DNA of 64,000 nucleotides from an uncultured Algibacter sp. (GTDB lineage Bacteria; Bacteroidota; Bacteroidia; Flavobacteriales; Flavobacteriaceae): NCBI GenBank assembly GCA_947502405.1, contig CANMZT010000004.1, positions 266,006 to 330,005 of the forward strand, read 5' to 3'. Shown piece by piece: positions 27,007 to 38,280 of this stretch (position 1 is its first letter; each line of letters starts with the position of its first letter). The notes under the pieces were generated by a model. It saw only the letters and a program-made list of their open reading frames with translations, ran no database searches and was not told where the DNA came from. The position numbers and the translations under genes were made by a program.

Positions 27007-28281
27007 TTAAACTGCTAACTTTAAGTCTTTCGCCTTAGCTTTTTTTTCCTCTTTTCTATAAGCTTTAACTACTGTTCTTTTCATTAATAACGAAACAAAA
27101 AACGCGATTACAAATAGTCCTGCAAATACTTTTAAGGTTGTATCTAAAGAACCTGTTGCTGTTTTAACCATATCATAAATTGTTGGTCCTACAACACCGG
27201 CTAATCCCCATGCTGCTAGTACCATACCATGAATGGCTCCTAATTGTTTTGTACCAAATAAATCACCTAAAAATGCTGGTAAAGTGGCAAAACCACCACC
27301 ATACATGGTTATTACAGTAAATAATACGATTAAGAATAACATTTCCATTCCAATTTGCGGTAAGAAATAGAATGCTAAAATTTGGAATCCGAAGAAAATA
27401 ATATAGGTGTTTGCACGCCCTAAGTAATCAGATAATGTAGACCACATAATTCTACCCAAACCATTAAATACACCTATTAAACCAACAATTCCTGCAGCTT
27501 CCATTGGAGTATAATTTAACTTTTCTTGCATCATGGGGCTTGCTGCCGAAATAATAGCAATACCACAAGCAATGTTTATAAACATCATAATCCAGATGTA
27601 ATAAAAGCGTGGGGTTTTTAGTGATGCATTGGCCGTAATATTTGCCATATCCTTTTTAATGGTTTTACCTTCGCCTGGTTTAAACCCATCTGGAAGATAG
27701 CCTTCTGGTGGTCTTTCAATATATCTTGCAGAAGATAAAATAAGTACCATATAAATTAATCCTAAAATGTAAAACGCATTTGAAACACCAACAGCATCAA
27801 AAAGTGATTGCATTACAGGTCCAAAAATTAATGCTGCAAAACCAAAGCCCATTATTGCCATTCCTGTTGCTAAACCACGACGGTCTGGAAACCATTTTAC
27901 CAAGGTGCTTACTGGAGTAATATAACCAAGCCCAAGACCAATACCTCCAATAACTCCATAGCATAAATAAAACAACCATAGCGACTCTAATTGTACTGCT
28001 AATCCAGAACCTAAGATACCTATGCCGTAAAATAACCCTGCTGTTGTTCCACTTACTTTAGGTCCAACTTTTTCTACCCATCTTCCTAAAAATGCTGCTG
28101 ATAAACCCAATAATAAAATAGCAATTTTAAAGGCCCATTTTATTACACTGCCATCAACATCAAAAATATCTTTAACAGGGTTAGTCATTACAGAATATGC
28201 ATATACAGACCCTATTGAAATATGTATTCCTACTGCTGATGCAGCTATTAACCAACGATTTTTTAGTTTTTGTGTTTTCAT
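27007..28281 (-). CDS. OFA-family MFS transporter (oxalate/formate antiporter-like)
   Basis: MFS fold with NRWLIAASAVGIHISIGSVYAYSVMTNPV; linked to pflAB. Confidence 0.85.
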   Translation of the reverse strand: MKTQKLKNRWLIAASAVGIHISIGSVYAYSVMTNPVKDIFDVDGSVIKWAFKIAILLLGLSAAFLGRWVEKVGPKVSGTTAGLFYGIGILGSGLAVQLESLWLFYLCYGVIGGIGLGLGYITPVSTLVKWFPDRRGLATGMAIMGFGFAALIFGPVMQSLFDAVGVSNAFYILGLIYMVLILSSARYIERPPEGYLPDGFKPGEGKTIKKDMANITANASLKTPRFYYIWIMMFINIACGIAIISAASPMMQEKLNYTPMEAAGIVGLIGVFNGLGRIMWSTLSDYLGRANTYIIFFGFQILAFYFLPQIGMEMLFLIVLFTVITMYGGGFATLPAFLGDLFGTKQLGAIHGMVLAAWGLAGVVGPTIYDMVKTATGSLDTTLKVFAGLFVIAFFVSLLMKRTVVKAYRKEEKKAKAKDLKLAV

Positions 28282-28315
28282 GATTATTATGGTTTGAGTA
28301 TAAAAACTATACTCA

Positions 28316-29116
28316 TTAATTTACTCTTACTTCTTTAAAATATTGCTTCAAAATTTCTACAGCAGCATCAATTTCCTCAGGCTTGTTTTCTCTGGCATCT
28401 TTTAATTGATACTCCCACCCTAAGGCATCCCATTTATGAACACCAAGTTTATGATATGGCTGTAACTCAATTTTCTCTATAGTTTTATAGTCTTTGAAAT
28501 ATTCTCCCATTTGATGCAACAGCTCTGGTTTATTAGTAATTTCAGGAATCAATACATAACGCAACCACATAGGTTTACCTGATGCCTCTCTAAACTTAGC
28601 CAAGTTGAATGTAGTTTCCTTATTTTTTTGTCCAGTGATATACTTATACCCTTTTTCTGTAATGTGCTTAATATCCAACATCACCAAATCGGTATAGTCA
28701 TTCAATAATTCTTCTGTAAAATGATTTAAAATTCTACCGTTAGTATCAATATTGGTATGAATACCTTCTTCTTTTAAGCGTTTAAAAAGAGCAAGTAATT
28801 CTTTTGATTGTAATAAAGGTTCTCCTCCTGAAACAGTAACACCGCCTTTTTTTCCGAAATAAGGTTTCTCTTTTACTGCCATTTGCACCAATTCTTCAAT
28901 CTGGTATTCTTTACCGCCATGGGTATCTATAGTATCTGGGTTATGGCAATACAAACATTTTAATTTACAGCCTTGTAAAAAAATAATCATTCGTACTCCT
29001 GGTCCATCATGTGTACCAAAGGATTCTATAGAGTGCACTCGTAATATGTTGTCTATGTGTTGGATAACTTTAGGATTTAAAATTAGCATCTGAAAAAGAA
29101 GGGGATAACACTTCAT
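28316..29116 (-). CDS. pflA: pyruvate formate-lyase activating enzyme (radical SAM)
   Basis: SFGTHDGPGVRMIIFLQGCKLKCLYCHNPDT, VTVSGGEPLLQ. Confidence 0.93.
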   Translation of the reverse strand: MKCYPLLFQMLILNPKVIQHIDNILRVHSIESFGTHDGPGVRMIIFLQGCKLKCLYCHNPDTIDTHGGKEYQIEELVQMAVKEKPYFGKKGGVTVSGGEPLLQSKELLALFKRLKEEGIHTNIDTNGRILNHFTEELLNDYTDLVMLDIKHITEKGYKYITGQKNKETTFNLAKFREASGKPMWLRYVLIPEITNKPELLHQMGEYFKDYKTIEKIELQPYHKLGVHKWDALGWEYQLKDARENKPEEIDAAVEILKQYFKEVRVN

Positions 29117-29152
29117 TTTTCAGATGCTTACAAAATATAAATAGAGTTTAAT

Positions 29153-31378
29153 TTAGATAGATTCGTGGAATGATCTGGTAATCACTTCCATTTGTTGCTC
29201 CTTAGTTAACCTAACAAAGTTTACAGCATAACCAGAAACTCTAATAGTTAATTGCGGATACTCTTCTGGGTGCTCCATAGCATCAAGTAAGGTTTCTTTA
29301 TCTAAAACATTCACATTAACGTGTTGTGCGTTTTTAGAAAAATAGCCATCCAAAATACATGCTAGATTTTCAATACGTTCCTCTTCATTGGTTCCTAATG
29401 ATTTAGGAACTATTGAGAATGTATTTGAAATACCATCTTGAGAATCTTTATAATCTATTTTAGCAACAGAGTTTAAAGAAGCAATAGCACCATGAGAATC
29501 TCTACCATGCATTGGGTTTGCACCAGGTGCGAAAGGAATACCTTTAGCTCTACCATCTGGTGTAGCTCCCGTTTTCTTACCGTACACTACATTTGATGTA
29601 ATGGTTAAAACAGACATTGTAGGCTCCGCATTTTTATAAACTGGTAATTTTTTCAATTCATCATTAAAATCAGCAACTGCATTTGCAGCTAGTATATCAA
29701 CTCTGTCATCATCATTACCATAGCAAGGGAACTCACCTTCAATTTTAAAATCTACTGTTAAACCTTCCTCATTTCTAATTGGTTTTACCTCAGCATATTT
29801 AATAGCTGATAGTGAATCTGCCACAATTGATAATCCTGCAATACCATAAGCAATATTAATTTCAGGGTTAGTATCAATTAAAGCCATTTGTGCTTTTTCA
29901 TAATAATATTTATCGTGCATGTAGTGAATAATATTCATAGAATCGTTATACACTCTAGCAACTTCCTTCATGGCTATTTTAAAGTTTGCCATGACTTTAT
30001 CAAAATCTAAAACTTCGCAATTACAAGGCTCAATACCATCTACCATTTGGGTTCCGGTAATTTCACATTTACCACCATTTATTGCTAATAATAATGTTTT
30101 AGCTAAGTTGGTACGTGCACCGAAGAATTGAATAGCTTTACCCAGAGATTGATAAGACACACAACATGCAATACCATAATCATCTGACCCTCTATTCTCA
30201 CGCATTAATTCATCATTTTCAAATTGAATTGAAGAGGTATCGATTGCAACTTTAGAACAGAAATCCTTAAAGTTTTGTGGCAATTTCTGAGACCAAAGAA
30301 TCGTCATATTTGGTTCTGGTGAAGGTCCTAAATTATAAAGTGTATTTAAGAAACGGAATGAAGATTTAGTAACTTTTGTTCTTCCATCATCAAACATACC
30401 ACCTATAGCTTCGGTTACCCATGTTGGGTCTCCAGCAAAAATTTCATCATAAGCACTCATTCTTAAGTGGCGTACCATTCTCAACTTCATTACGAATTGA
30501 TCAATATATTCTTGAGCTTCTTCTTCAGTAATTAAACCTTCTTGTAAATCTTCTTCAATATATATATCTAAAAATGTAGACACGTTACCCAAAGACATAG
30601 CAGCACCATCTTGCTCTTTTACAGCAGCGAGATATCCCATATAAGTCCATTGTACGGCTTCTCTAGCATTTTCAGCTGGTCTACTTAGGTCTAAATCATA
30701 TTTAGCACCTAAAATAATCATATCTTTTAGTGCTTTGATTTGATCTGAAACTTCCTCACGCAAACGAATTACAGCATCTGTCATTGGTCCTTCAATATTC
30801 GCTAAATCTTCTTTCTTAGCTTCAATTAAAGCATCAATACCATAAAGAGCCACACGACGGTAATCTCCAATTACTCTACCTCTTGCATAGTTATCTGGCA
30901 ATCCTGTTAAAAATCCTAAAGAACGGAATTTTTTAATTTCAGCATTATAAGCTGAAAATACACCATCGTTATGTGTTTTTACATATTTAGAAAACAACTC
31001 AGTTAGGTTATCATTTGGTTTTACACCTTGTTCAGCTAAGGCTTTTTGAACCACTTTAAAACCTCCAAAAGGTTTCATAGTTCTTTTCAATAACTCATCG
31101 GTTTGTAACCCAACAATTACCTCATTTTCTTTGTCGATGTATCCAGCATTAAATGCGCTAACCGTTGAAATAGTTTCCGTATCTAAAGCACGAACACCAT
31201 TATTTTGTCGTTCTTCTTTAGTTGCTTCTTTACAAATATCCCATAAGCGCTCTGTTTTTGTGCTTGGGCCTACTAAAAATTCATCTGTTCCATAATAAGG
31301 AGTAACGTTATTGTATACAAAATCTCTAACGTTAATCTCATCATTCCAAATTCCTGGTTTAAACTGTTTTACTTCCAT
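29153..31378 (-). CDS. pflB: formate acetyltransferase (pyruvate formate-lyase)
   Basis: [35 protein letters not shown]-terminal [19 protein letters not shown] glycyl-radical motif. Confidence 0.96.
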   Translation of the reverse strand: MEVKQFKPGIWNDEINVRDFVYNNVTPYYGTDEFLVGPSTKTERLWDICKEATKEERQNNGVRALDTETISTVSAFNAGYIDKENEVIVGLQTDELLKRTMKPFGGFKVVQKALAEQGVKPNDNLTELFSKYVKTHNDGVFSAYNAEIKKFRSLGFLTGLPDNYARGRVIGDYRRVALYGIDALIEAKKEDLANIEGPMTDAVIRLREEVSDQIKALKDMIILGAKYDLDLSRPAENAREAVQWTYMGYLAAVKEQDGAAMSLGNVSTFLDIYIEEDLQEGLITEEEAQEYIDQFVMKLRMVRHLRMSAYDEIFAGDPTWVTEAIGGMFDDGRTKVTKSSFRFLNTLYNLGPSPEPNMTILWSQKLPQNFKDFCSKVAIDTSSIQFENDELMRENRGSDDYGIACCVSYQSLGKAIQFFGARTNLAKTLLLAINGGKCEITGTQMVDGIEPCNCEVLDFDKVMANFKIAMKEVARVYNDSMNIIHYMHDKYYYEKAQMALIDTNPEINIAYGIAGLSIVADSLSAIKYAEVKPIRNEEGLTVDFKIEGEFPCYGNDDDRVDILAANAVADFNDELKKLPVYKNAEPTMSVLTITSNVVYGKKTGATPDGRAKGIPFAPGANPMHGRDSHGAIASLNSVAKIDYKDSQDGISNTFSIVPKSLGTNEEERIENLACILDGYFSKNAQHVNVNVLDKETLLDAMEHPEEYPQLTIRVSGYAVNFVRLTKEQQMEVITRSFHESI

Positions 31379-31427
31379 CTCTAATTGTATTTATATTTTG
31401 TGAACTCTATTTTTCTAATTTACTCTT

Positions 31428-31435
31428 CAAAGGTA
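31428..31435 (-). promoter_or_regulatory. putative pflB -7 promoter element TACCTTTG
   Basis: TAnnTTTG on minus strand, 29.5 nt from centre of FNR-type box. Confidence 0.55.
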
Positions 31436-31457
31436 AAAACGGACATTCTCAAAAAAG

Positions 31458-31471
31458 ATGACAATTGTCAT
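31458..31471. promoter_or_regulatory. FNR-type box upstream of pflB
   Basis: Perfect palindrome ATGACAATTGTCAT. Confidence 0.72.
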
Positions 31472-31762
31472 TAAACACAACAAATCAGACATTTAAGAAA
31501 AATTATTTTAGCGAAAACGTTTGAGTTTTCATCTTGATATTAAGAATTATTCAACATTTAGTTTCAAACCATATGTTTTAAACATCAAAAAAGCTTTTTC
31601 TCTATAAAAAAGTATTCTTGTTTTATAATTTTCACTATTTATTCGTAAAAAAAATTTATTATATACTTTATTTTTTAAATAAACTGAACACCCATTAAAG
31701 TGTATTATTTGAAAATCATTATTTATTCCCTATTTTGCATTAATGCTTTTTAAAGATTCCCT

Positions 31763-33535
31763 ATGAAAGAGATTACAAGACTATTTGATTTTCCGTATTA
31801 CCAATTAGAAAACAAACCTAATGACGCTGCTTTAGTAACTAAATATGATGGTGAGTGGGTAAAAACCTCAACCCAAGAATATCTTGACAAAGCAAATGCT
31901 TTAAGCAGAGCGTTATTAAAACTCGGTGTAAAGAAGAATGACAAAATTGCTGTAATTTCTTCTACCAATAGAACAGAATGGAATATTGTTGATATTGGTG
32001 TTTTGCAACTTGGCGCTCAAAATATACCTATATACCCAACAATTTGTGCCGAGGATTATGAATACGTTATCAATCATAGCGAATCCATATATTGTTTTGT
32101 TTCTGATGAGGAAGTGCTAAAAAAAGTTAATAAAATAAAAAAGAATACAAATATTAAAGACGTTTATTCTTTTGATCATATAAAAGGATGCAAGCATTAT
32201 TCAGAATTGTTGGAACTTGGAAAAGAAACAACAAACCAAGAAGAAGTAGAAACTAGAAAAAATGAAGTAAAACCTTCAGATTTAGCAACTATTATTTATA
32301 CCTCTGGAACTACTGGAAAACCAAAAGGTGTTATGCTTTCGCATTCAAATATAACAACAAATGTATTAGACAGTGCATCCAGAGTACCTTTAAGAAAAGG
32401 AGAAACAAGAGTTTTAAGTTTCCTTCCTATATGTCATGTTTTTGAGCGTGTTTTAATTTATATCTACCAGCATGCGGGTACTTCAATTTATTTTGCAGAA
32501 GCTCTTGATAAAATTGGCGATAATGCTAAAGAGATCAAACCCAATATGATGAGTGTTGTACCTAGGCTTTTAGAAAAAGTTTATGATAAAATTATGGATA
32601 AAGCTGAAGACTTAACAGGCATAAAAAAAGCTTTGTTTTATTGGGCAGTAAGTTTAGGGGAAGAATGGAAGCCTTACAGAGAAAATGGTGCTTGGTATGA
32701 GTTTAAACTAAGTATTGCCAGCAAGCTTATTTTTAGTAAATGGCGTGCTGCGTTGGGTGGCGAATTACACACTATGGTGTCTGGAAGTGCTGCTTTACAA
32801 CCTAGGCTTGCTAGAATGTTTGGAGCAGCAGGAATGCAAGTTATGGAAGGCTATGGATTAACAGAAACCTCACCTGTTGTATCTGTTGGTAAATATGCAA
32901 ACAACATGTACAAAGTTGGTACTGTGGGCATACCTATACCAAATGTTGAAGTAAAAATTGCAGAGGACGGTGAGATTCTAATTAAAGGTCCTAATGTTAT
33001 GATGGGCTACTACAAAGATTCTGAAAAGACAGCGAGTGTGATGACTGGAGATTATTTCCATACTGGTGATAAAGGTGAAATTGACGATGATGGTTTCCTC
33101 AAAATCACTGGTCGCAAAAAGGAAATGTTTAAAACTTCTGGCGGAAAATATATCATCCCTACACTTCTTGAAAACGACTTAAAGCAATCCCGCTTTATTG
33201 AGCAAATTATGGTTATTGGTGAAGGCGAAAAAATGCCTGCAGCTTTAATTCAGCCTAATTTTGAATTTGTACAAGAATGGATTGAGAGGAAAAACCATGC
33301 TGTAGGAACAAGTTTTGAAGATATTGCAAATTCTGAGACTGTTCAGAAACGCATTCAAAAAGAAGTTGATAAGTGTAATAAAAAGTTTGGTAAATGGGAA
33401 CAAATTAAGAAGTTTGAAATTACTCCTGAAGAATGGTCTATTGATGCTGGACATCTTACGCCTACTATGAAGATGAAAAGAGATGTTATAAAAAAGATGT
33501 ACGCCAGCTTAATTGAAAGAATTTATCGTCCATAA
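31763..33535 (+). CDS. long-chain acyl-CoA synthetase / AMP-binding protein
   Basis: LATIIYTSGTTGKPKGVMLSHSNI, GYGLTETSPVVSV, GDKGEIDDDGFLKITGRKKEMFKTSGGKYI. Confidence 0.93.
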   Translation: MKEITRLFDFPYYQLENKPNDAALVTKYDGEWVKTSTQEYLDKANALSRALLKLGVKKNDKIAVISSTNRTEWNIVDIGVLQLGAQNIPIYPTICAEDYEYVINHSESIYCFVSDEEVLKKVNKIKKNTNIKDVYSFDHIKGCKHYSELLELGKETTNQEEVETRKNEVKPSDLATIIYTSGTTGKPKGVMLSHSNITTNVLDSASRVPLRKGETRVLSFLPICHVFERVLIYIYQHAGTSIYFAEALDKIGDNAKEIKPNMMSVVPRLLEKVYDKIMDKAEDLTGIKKALFYWAVSLGEEWKPYRENGAWYEFKLSIASKLIFSKWRAALGGELHTMVSGSAALQPRLARMFGAAGMQVMEGYGLTETSPVVSVGKYANNMYKVGTVGIPIPNVEVKIAEDGEILIKGPNVMMGYYKDSEKTASVMTGDYFHTGDKGEIDDDGFLKITGRKKEMFKTSGGKYIIPTLLENDLKQSRFIEQIMVIGEGEKMPAALIQPNFEFVQEWIERKNHAVGTSFEDIANSETVQKRIQKEVDKCNKKFGKWEQIKKFEITPEEWSIDAGHLTPTMKMKRDVIKKMYASLIERIYRP

Positions 33536-33700
33536 TTCTTCTTACATAAATACTTTTTAATATCTATTTTTTGCTTTTTTATGAATATTTTACATCAAAA
33601 ACCAATATAAATTAATAATTAAATAATTTCAAGCATGTTTTTTTGATGTTTTCACATTCTTTTAATACTTTAAAAGTCTAACCAATTAAAACACAAACAC

Positions 33701-34093
33701 ATGAAAACAAAAAATTTTTTAGTATCAGGTATTGTTGGAGGTATAGTTGATTTTCTTCTAGGGTGGCTTTTTTATGGGATTATTTTCGCAAACACTTTTC
33801 CTCAGCCTGAAGAAAGTTCAAACACCATGATTTTTATATTCTTGGGTTGCTTATTTTTTGGGTTGTTTATTGCATACATATATACCAAGTGGGCACAAAT
33901 AACAACATTTATGACTGGTCTTAAAGCAGGCGCTATAATAGGTCTGTTTGTTGGTATTTATTATAACTTTTTCAATTTGGCAATGAATACAACTTCCACT
34001 ATGGAACTTGCTGCTCTAGATGTTGGTATTTCTGTGGTCATGACTGCGGTTATTGGAGGTGTTATTGGAGCAGTAAATGGAAAATTAGGATAG
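33701..34093 (+). CDS. small hypothetical membrane protein
   Basis: Four hydrophobic segments; Gly-rich GIVGGIVDFLLGWLFYGIIF. Confidence 0.6.
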   Translation: MKTKNFLVSGIVGGIVDFLLGWLFYGIIFANTFPQPEESSNTMIFIFLGCLFFGLFIAYIYTKWAQITTFMTGLKAGAIIGLFVGIYYNFFNLAMNTTSTMELAALDVGISVVMTAVIGGVIGAVNGKLG

Positions 34094-34170
34094 TTGAACT
34101 TTTATAGCAGGCTCAAATAGCCTTTGTTCTAACTTTTTTTAAAGATTACATACTATAATTTATTAAAAAA

Positions 34171-34188
34171 TACTATGCGTGCATAGTA
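34171..34188. promoter_or_regulatory. putative MarR operator (18-bp dyad)
   Basis: TACTATGC-GT-GCATAGTA just upstream of TATATTTG -7 box at 34198-34205. Confidence 0.6.
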
Positions 34189-34222
34189 TTTTTTTGTTAT
34201 ATTTGGTCTCCAATCAACAAAC

Positions 34223-34669
34223 ATGAAAGACAAAACCATTGATTATGTACTAAGAACCACGTGGTTAACGGTTCAGAAAATGTACAATGAAGAAGCTTCT
34301 AAATTTGGAAGTACCATGGCTACAGGCTTCACACTGTTAAGTATAGATCCAGAAAAAGGAACACCTTCAACAGCTTTAGGCCCAAAAATGGGAATGGAAG
34401 CAACAAGCTTATCAAGAATCTTAAAAACTATGGAAGAAAAAGGTTTAATAACAAGAAAACCAAATCCAAAAGACGGAAGAGGGGTTATTATTTGTTTAAC
34501 CGATTTTGGTATAGAAAAAAGAGACTACTCTAGAGAAAAAGTTTTACTCTTTAACGAGGCCATTAGGGATAATGTTACCGAAGAACAGTTAATAAGCTTT
34601 TATAAAGTAGCTGAAGTAATTAACGATATGGTTTGCAATAAAAAAATATACAATCAATCTGATAGTTAA
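34223..34669 (+). CDS. MarR-family transcriptional regulator
   Basis: ATSLSRILKTMEEKGLITRKPNPKDGRGVIICLTDFG winged helix. Confidence 0.88.
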   Translation: MKDKTIDYVLRTTWLTVQKMYNEEASKFGSTMATGFTLLSIDPEKGTPSTALGPKMGMEATSLSRILKTMEEKGLITRKPNPKDGRGVIICLTDFGIEKRDYSREKVLLFNEAIRDNVTEEQLISFYKVAEVINDMVCNKKIYNQSDS

Positions 34670-34675
34670 AACACA

Positions 34676-37081
34676 ATGAGCAAAAGACGAATTAAAAAAA
34701 TAGCTATTATAGGTTCTGGAATTATGGGAAGTGGCATTGCTTGCCATTTTGCCAATATAGGTGTTGATGTTTTACTTTTAGACATCGTTCCAAGAGAACT
34801 TAATGAAAAAGAAAAAGCTAAAGGTTTAACCTTAGAAGATAATGTGGTCAGGAACCGATTAGTTAATGATGCTCTAAAAGCTTCATTAAAATCTAAACCC
34901 GCTCCTATTTATCATCAAAAATTTGCCAATAGAATTACTACTGGAAATTTAGAAGACGATATTGCCAAAGTTGCCCATGTAGATTGGATTATGGAAGTTG
35001 TTGTAGAACGTTTAGATATCAAACAACAAGTCTTTGAAAAACTCGAAAAACACAGAACCCCTGGAACACTCATAACAAGTAACACATCGGGGATTCCTAT
35101 AAAATTTATGAGTGAAGGACGTTCAGAAGACTTTCAAAAACACTTCTGTGGTACGCACTTTTTTAATCCTGCAAGATATCTTAAACTATTCGAAATTATT
35201 CCTGGTCCAAAAACAGATCAGTCTGTTTTAGATTTTTTAAACGGCTATGGGGAACAATTTCTTGGAAAAACATCAGTAATCGCTAAAGACACACCGGCTT
35301 TTATTGGTAATAGAATCGGTATTTTTAGTATTATGAGTTTGTTTCATGCTGTTAAAGACATGGATTTAACAGTTGAAGAAGTAGATAAACTTACCGGCCC
35401 TGTTATTGGTAGACCCAAATCGGCTACTTTTAGAACCGTAGATGTTGTTGGCTTAGATACTTTGGTACATGTAGCAAATGGTATCGCTGATAATTGTAAA
35501 GATGATGAACGCGTGAAGTTATTTAAGCTTCCAGGTTTTATCAGTACCATGGTTGAAAACAAGTGGTTGGGTAGCAAAACAGGTCAAGGGTTTTATAAAA
35601 AACAAGTTAAAGATGGCAAAAAGGAGATTTTAGCATTAGACTTAAACACACTAGAATATAGATCTTCTAAAAAAGCAAAATTTGCCACTTTAGAGCTTAC
35701 TAAAACAGTAGATAATGTGATAGACCGCTTTGAAATACTAATTAATGGTAAAGACAAAGCAGGAGAATTTTACAGAAAAACATTTGCTGCTTTGTTTGCT
35801 TATGTTTCGCATAGAATTCCAGATATTTCAGATGAGTTATATAAAATAGATGATGCTATGAAAGCTGGTTTTGGATGGGGCCACGGTCCTTTTCAAATCT
35901 GGGATGCAATTGGTGTTAAAAAAGGTTTAGAATTAATAGAAGCTGAAGGTTTACAAGCTGCAGATTGGGTTAATGATATGTTGTCTTCTAAAAATGATTC
36001 TTTCTATACTATTAAAGACGGCGCAACATATTTTTACGATATTTCATCTAAATCACAACAAAAAATTCCTGGACAAGATGCTTTTATCATTTTAGATAAT
36101 ATCAGAAAGTCAAATGAGGTATTCAAAAACTCTGGAGTAGTTATCGAAGATTTAGGTGATGGTATTTTAAACTGCGAATTCCAATCTAAAATGAACACTA
36201 TTGGAGGCGATGTTTTAGCAGGTTTAAATAAAGCCGTTGATTTAGCTGAAAAAGATTTTGAAGGTTTAGTTATTGGAAATCAAGGGGCTAATTTCTCTGT
36301 TGGAGCAAATATCGGTATGATTTTCATGATGGCTGTAGAACAAGAGTATGAAGAATTAAATGGCGCTATCAAATATTTTCAAGATACTATGATGCGTATG
36401 CGATATTCCTCAATACCAACAGTTTCCGCACCACACGGTATGTCTCTAGGTGGTGCCTGTGAGTTGTCGATGCATGCCGATAAAGTTGTAGCAGCTGCTG
36501 AAACTTACATGGGGTTAGTTGAGTTTGGTGTGGGAGTTATTCCTGGCGGTGCAGGTTCAAAAGAAATGGCACTTAGAGCATCAGACACATTTAGGAAAGG
36601 TGATGTAGAATTAAATGTATTACAAGAATATTTCCTAACCATAGGTATGGCAAAAGTATCAACCTCAGCTTATGAAGCTTTTGATTTGGGCTTACTACAA
36701 AAAGGAAAAGATATTGTTGTAGTTAATAAAGATAGACAAATAGCAACCGCAAAAGCACATGCAAAATTACTTTCTGAAGCTGGATATACACAACCTGTTA
36801 AGCGCAAGGATGTAAAAGTCCTCGGGAAACAAGCATTAGGTATGTTCTTGGTAGGAACAGATGCTATGGAAGCTAGTAATTATATAAGTGAACACGACCA
36901 TAAAATCGCCAATAAATTAGCTTATGTTATGGCAGGAGGAGACTTATCAGAACCTACTTTAGTCAGCGAACAATATTTACTAGACTTAGAGCGTGAAGCT
37001 TTTTTAAGTTTATGCACAGAGCGAAAAACATTAGAGCGAATTCAGCATATGTTAAAAACTGGGAAACCATTAAGAAACTAA
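34676..37081 (+). CDS. 3-hydroxyacyl-CoA dehydrogenase / enoyl-CoA hydratase fusion
   Basis: IAIIGSGIMGSGIACHFANIGVDVLLLD Rossmann; GTHFFNPARYLKLFEIIPG; hydratase region GGACELSMHADKVVAAAETYMGLVEFGVGVIPGG. Confidence 0.93.
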   Translation: MSKRRIKKIAIIGSGIMGSGIACHFANIGVDVLLLDIVPRELNEKEKAKGLTLEDNVVRNRLVNDALKASLKSKPAPIYHQKFANRITTGNLEDDIAKVAHVDWIMEVVVERLDIKQQVFEKLEKHRTPGTLITSNTSGIPIKFMSEGRSEDFQKHFCGTHFFNPARYLKLFEIIPGPKTDQSVLDFLNGYGEQFLGKTSVIAKDTPAFIGNRIGIFSIMSLFHAVKDMDLTVEEVDKLTGPVIGRPKSATFRTVDVVGLDTLVHVANGIADNCKDDERVKLFKLPGFISTMVENKWLGSKTGQGFYKKQVKDGKKEILALDLNTLEYRSSKKAKFATLELTKTVDNVIDRFEILINGKDKAGEFYRKTFAALFAYVSHRIPDISDELYKIDDAMKAGFGWGHGPFQIWDAIGVKKGLELIEAEGLQAADWVNDMLSSKNDSFYTIKDGATYFYDISSKSQQKIPGQDAFIILDNIRKSNEVFKNSGVVIEDLGDGILNCEFQSKMNTIGGDVLAGLNKAVDLAEKDFEGLVIGNQGANFSVGANIGMIFMMAVEQEYEELNGAIKYFQDTMMRMRYSSIPTVSAPHGMSLGGACELSMHADKVVAAAETYMGLVEFGVGVIPGGAGSKEMALRASDTFRKGDVELNVLQEYFLTIGMAKVSTSAYEAFDLGLLQKGKDIVVVNKDRQIATAKAHAKLLSEAGYTQPVKRKDVKVLGKQALGMFLVGTDAMEASNYISEHDHKIANKLAYVMAGGDLSEPTLVSEQYLLDLEREAFLSLCTERKTLERIQHMLKTGKPLRN

Positions 37082-37085
37082 AATA

Positions 37086-38276
37086 ATGAAACAAGCATAT
37101 ATAGTTAAAGCGTATAGAACCGCAGTTGGAAAAGCCCCGAAAGGTGTTTTCAGATTTAAAAGAGCTGATGAATTGGGTGCCGAAACCATCCAATACATGA
37201 TGAAAGAACTACCAAATCTTGATGTTTCAAGAATTGATGATGTTATTGTTGGTAATGCCATGCCTGAGGGCTCTCAAGGACTAAATATGGCAAGATTTAT
37301 TTCCTTAATAGGTTTAAATAGCGTTGACGTTCCGGGTGTTACCGTAAACCGTTTTTGTTCTTCTGGAATTGAAACCATAGGTATAGCCACTGCAAAAATT
37401 CAAGCTGGAATGGCAGATTGTATTATAGCTGGAGGCGCTGAAAGCATGAGTTCTGTCCCCATGACTGGATTTAAGCCCGAATTAAATTATGATACCGTAA
37501 AAGCTGGCCATGAAGAATATTATTGGGGCATGGGAAATACTGCTGAAGCAGTTGCAAATCAATTTAAGGTCTCTCGTGAAGATCAAGATGAATTTGCATA
37601 CAACTCGCATATGAAAGCTCTAAAAGCGCAAGCTGAAAATCGCTTTCAAGATCAAATCGTTCCTATTGATGTAGAACAAACCTATATAGATTCTAATGGA
37701 AAAAAGGCCACAAGAAAATATACCGTTACTAAAGATGAAGGCCCCCGAGCTGGAACCAGTATTGAAGTACTTTCTAAATTAAGAGCTGTTTTTGCTCAAG
37801 GCGGAAGTGTTACTGCTGGTAATTCTTCTCAAATGAGTGATGGTGCTGCATTTGTGATGGTGATGAGTGAAGATATGGTTAAAGAGCTAAATCTTGAACC
37901 TGTTGCAAGATTAGTAAGTTATGCTGCTGCGGGTGTTGAGCCAAGAATTATGGGTATCGGTCCGGTTAAAGCCATTCCAAAAGCACTAAAACAAGCAGGA
38001 TTAAACCAAAACGACTTAAGCTTAATAGAACTTAACGAGGCTTTCGCTTCACAATCCTTAGCAGTAATTCGAGAACTCGGATTAAATCCAGATATAGTGA
38101 ATGTAAATGGTGGTGCTATAGCACTTGGTCATCCTTTGGGTTGTACGGGAGCAAAACTCTCAGTTCAACTATTTGATGAAATGCGTAAGCAAGATATGAC
38201 AGGTAAATATGGAGCTGTGACTATGTGTGTAGGTACTGGTCAAGGTGCTTGTGGAATTTTTGAATTTTTGTCCTAA
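37086..38276 (+). CDS. acetyl-CoA C-acyltransferase (thiolase)
   Basis: [46 protein letters not shown]. Confidence 0.95.
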   Translation: MKQAYIVKAYRTAVGKAPKGVFRFKRADELGAETIQYMMKELPNLDVSRIDDVIVGNAMPEGSQGLNMARFISLIGLNSVDVPGVTVNRFCSSGIETIGIATAKIQAGMADCIIAGGAESMSSVPMTGFKPELNYDTVKAGHEEYYWGMGNTAEAVANQFKVSREDQDEFAYNSHMKALKAQAENRFQDQIVPIDVEQTYIDSNGKKATRKYTVTKDEGPRAGTSIEVLSKLRAVFAQGGSVTAGNSSQMSDGAAFVMVMSEDMVKELNLEPVARLVSYAAAGVEPRIMGIGPVKAIPKALKQAGLNQNDLSLIELNEAFASQSLAVIRELGLNPDIVNVNGGAIALGHPLGCTGAKLSVQLFDEMRKQDMTGKYGAVTMCVGTGQGACGIFEFLS

Positions 38277-38280
38277 AGAC

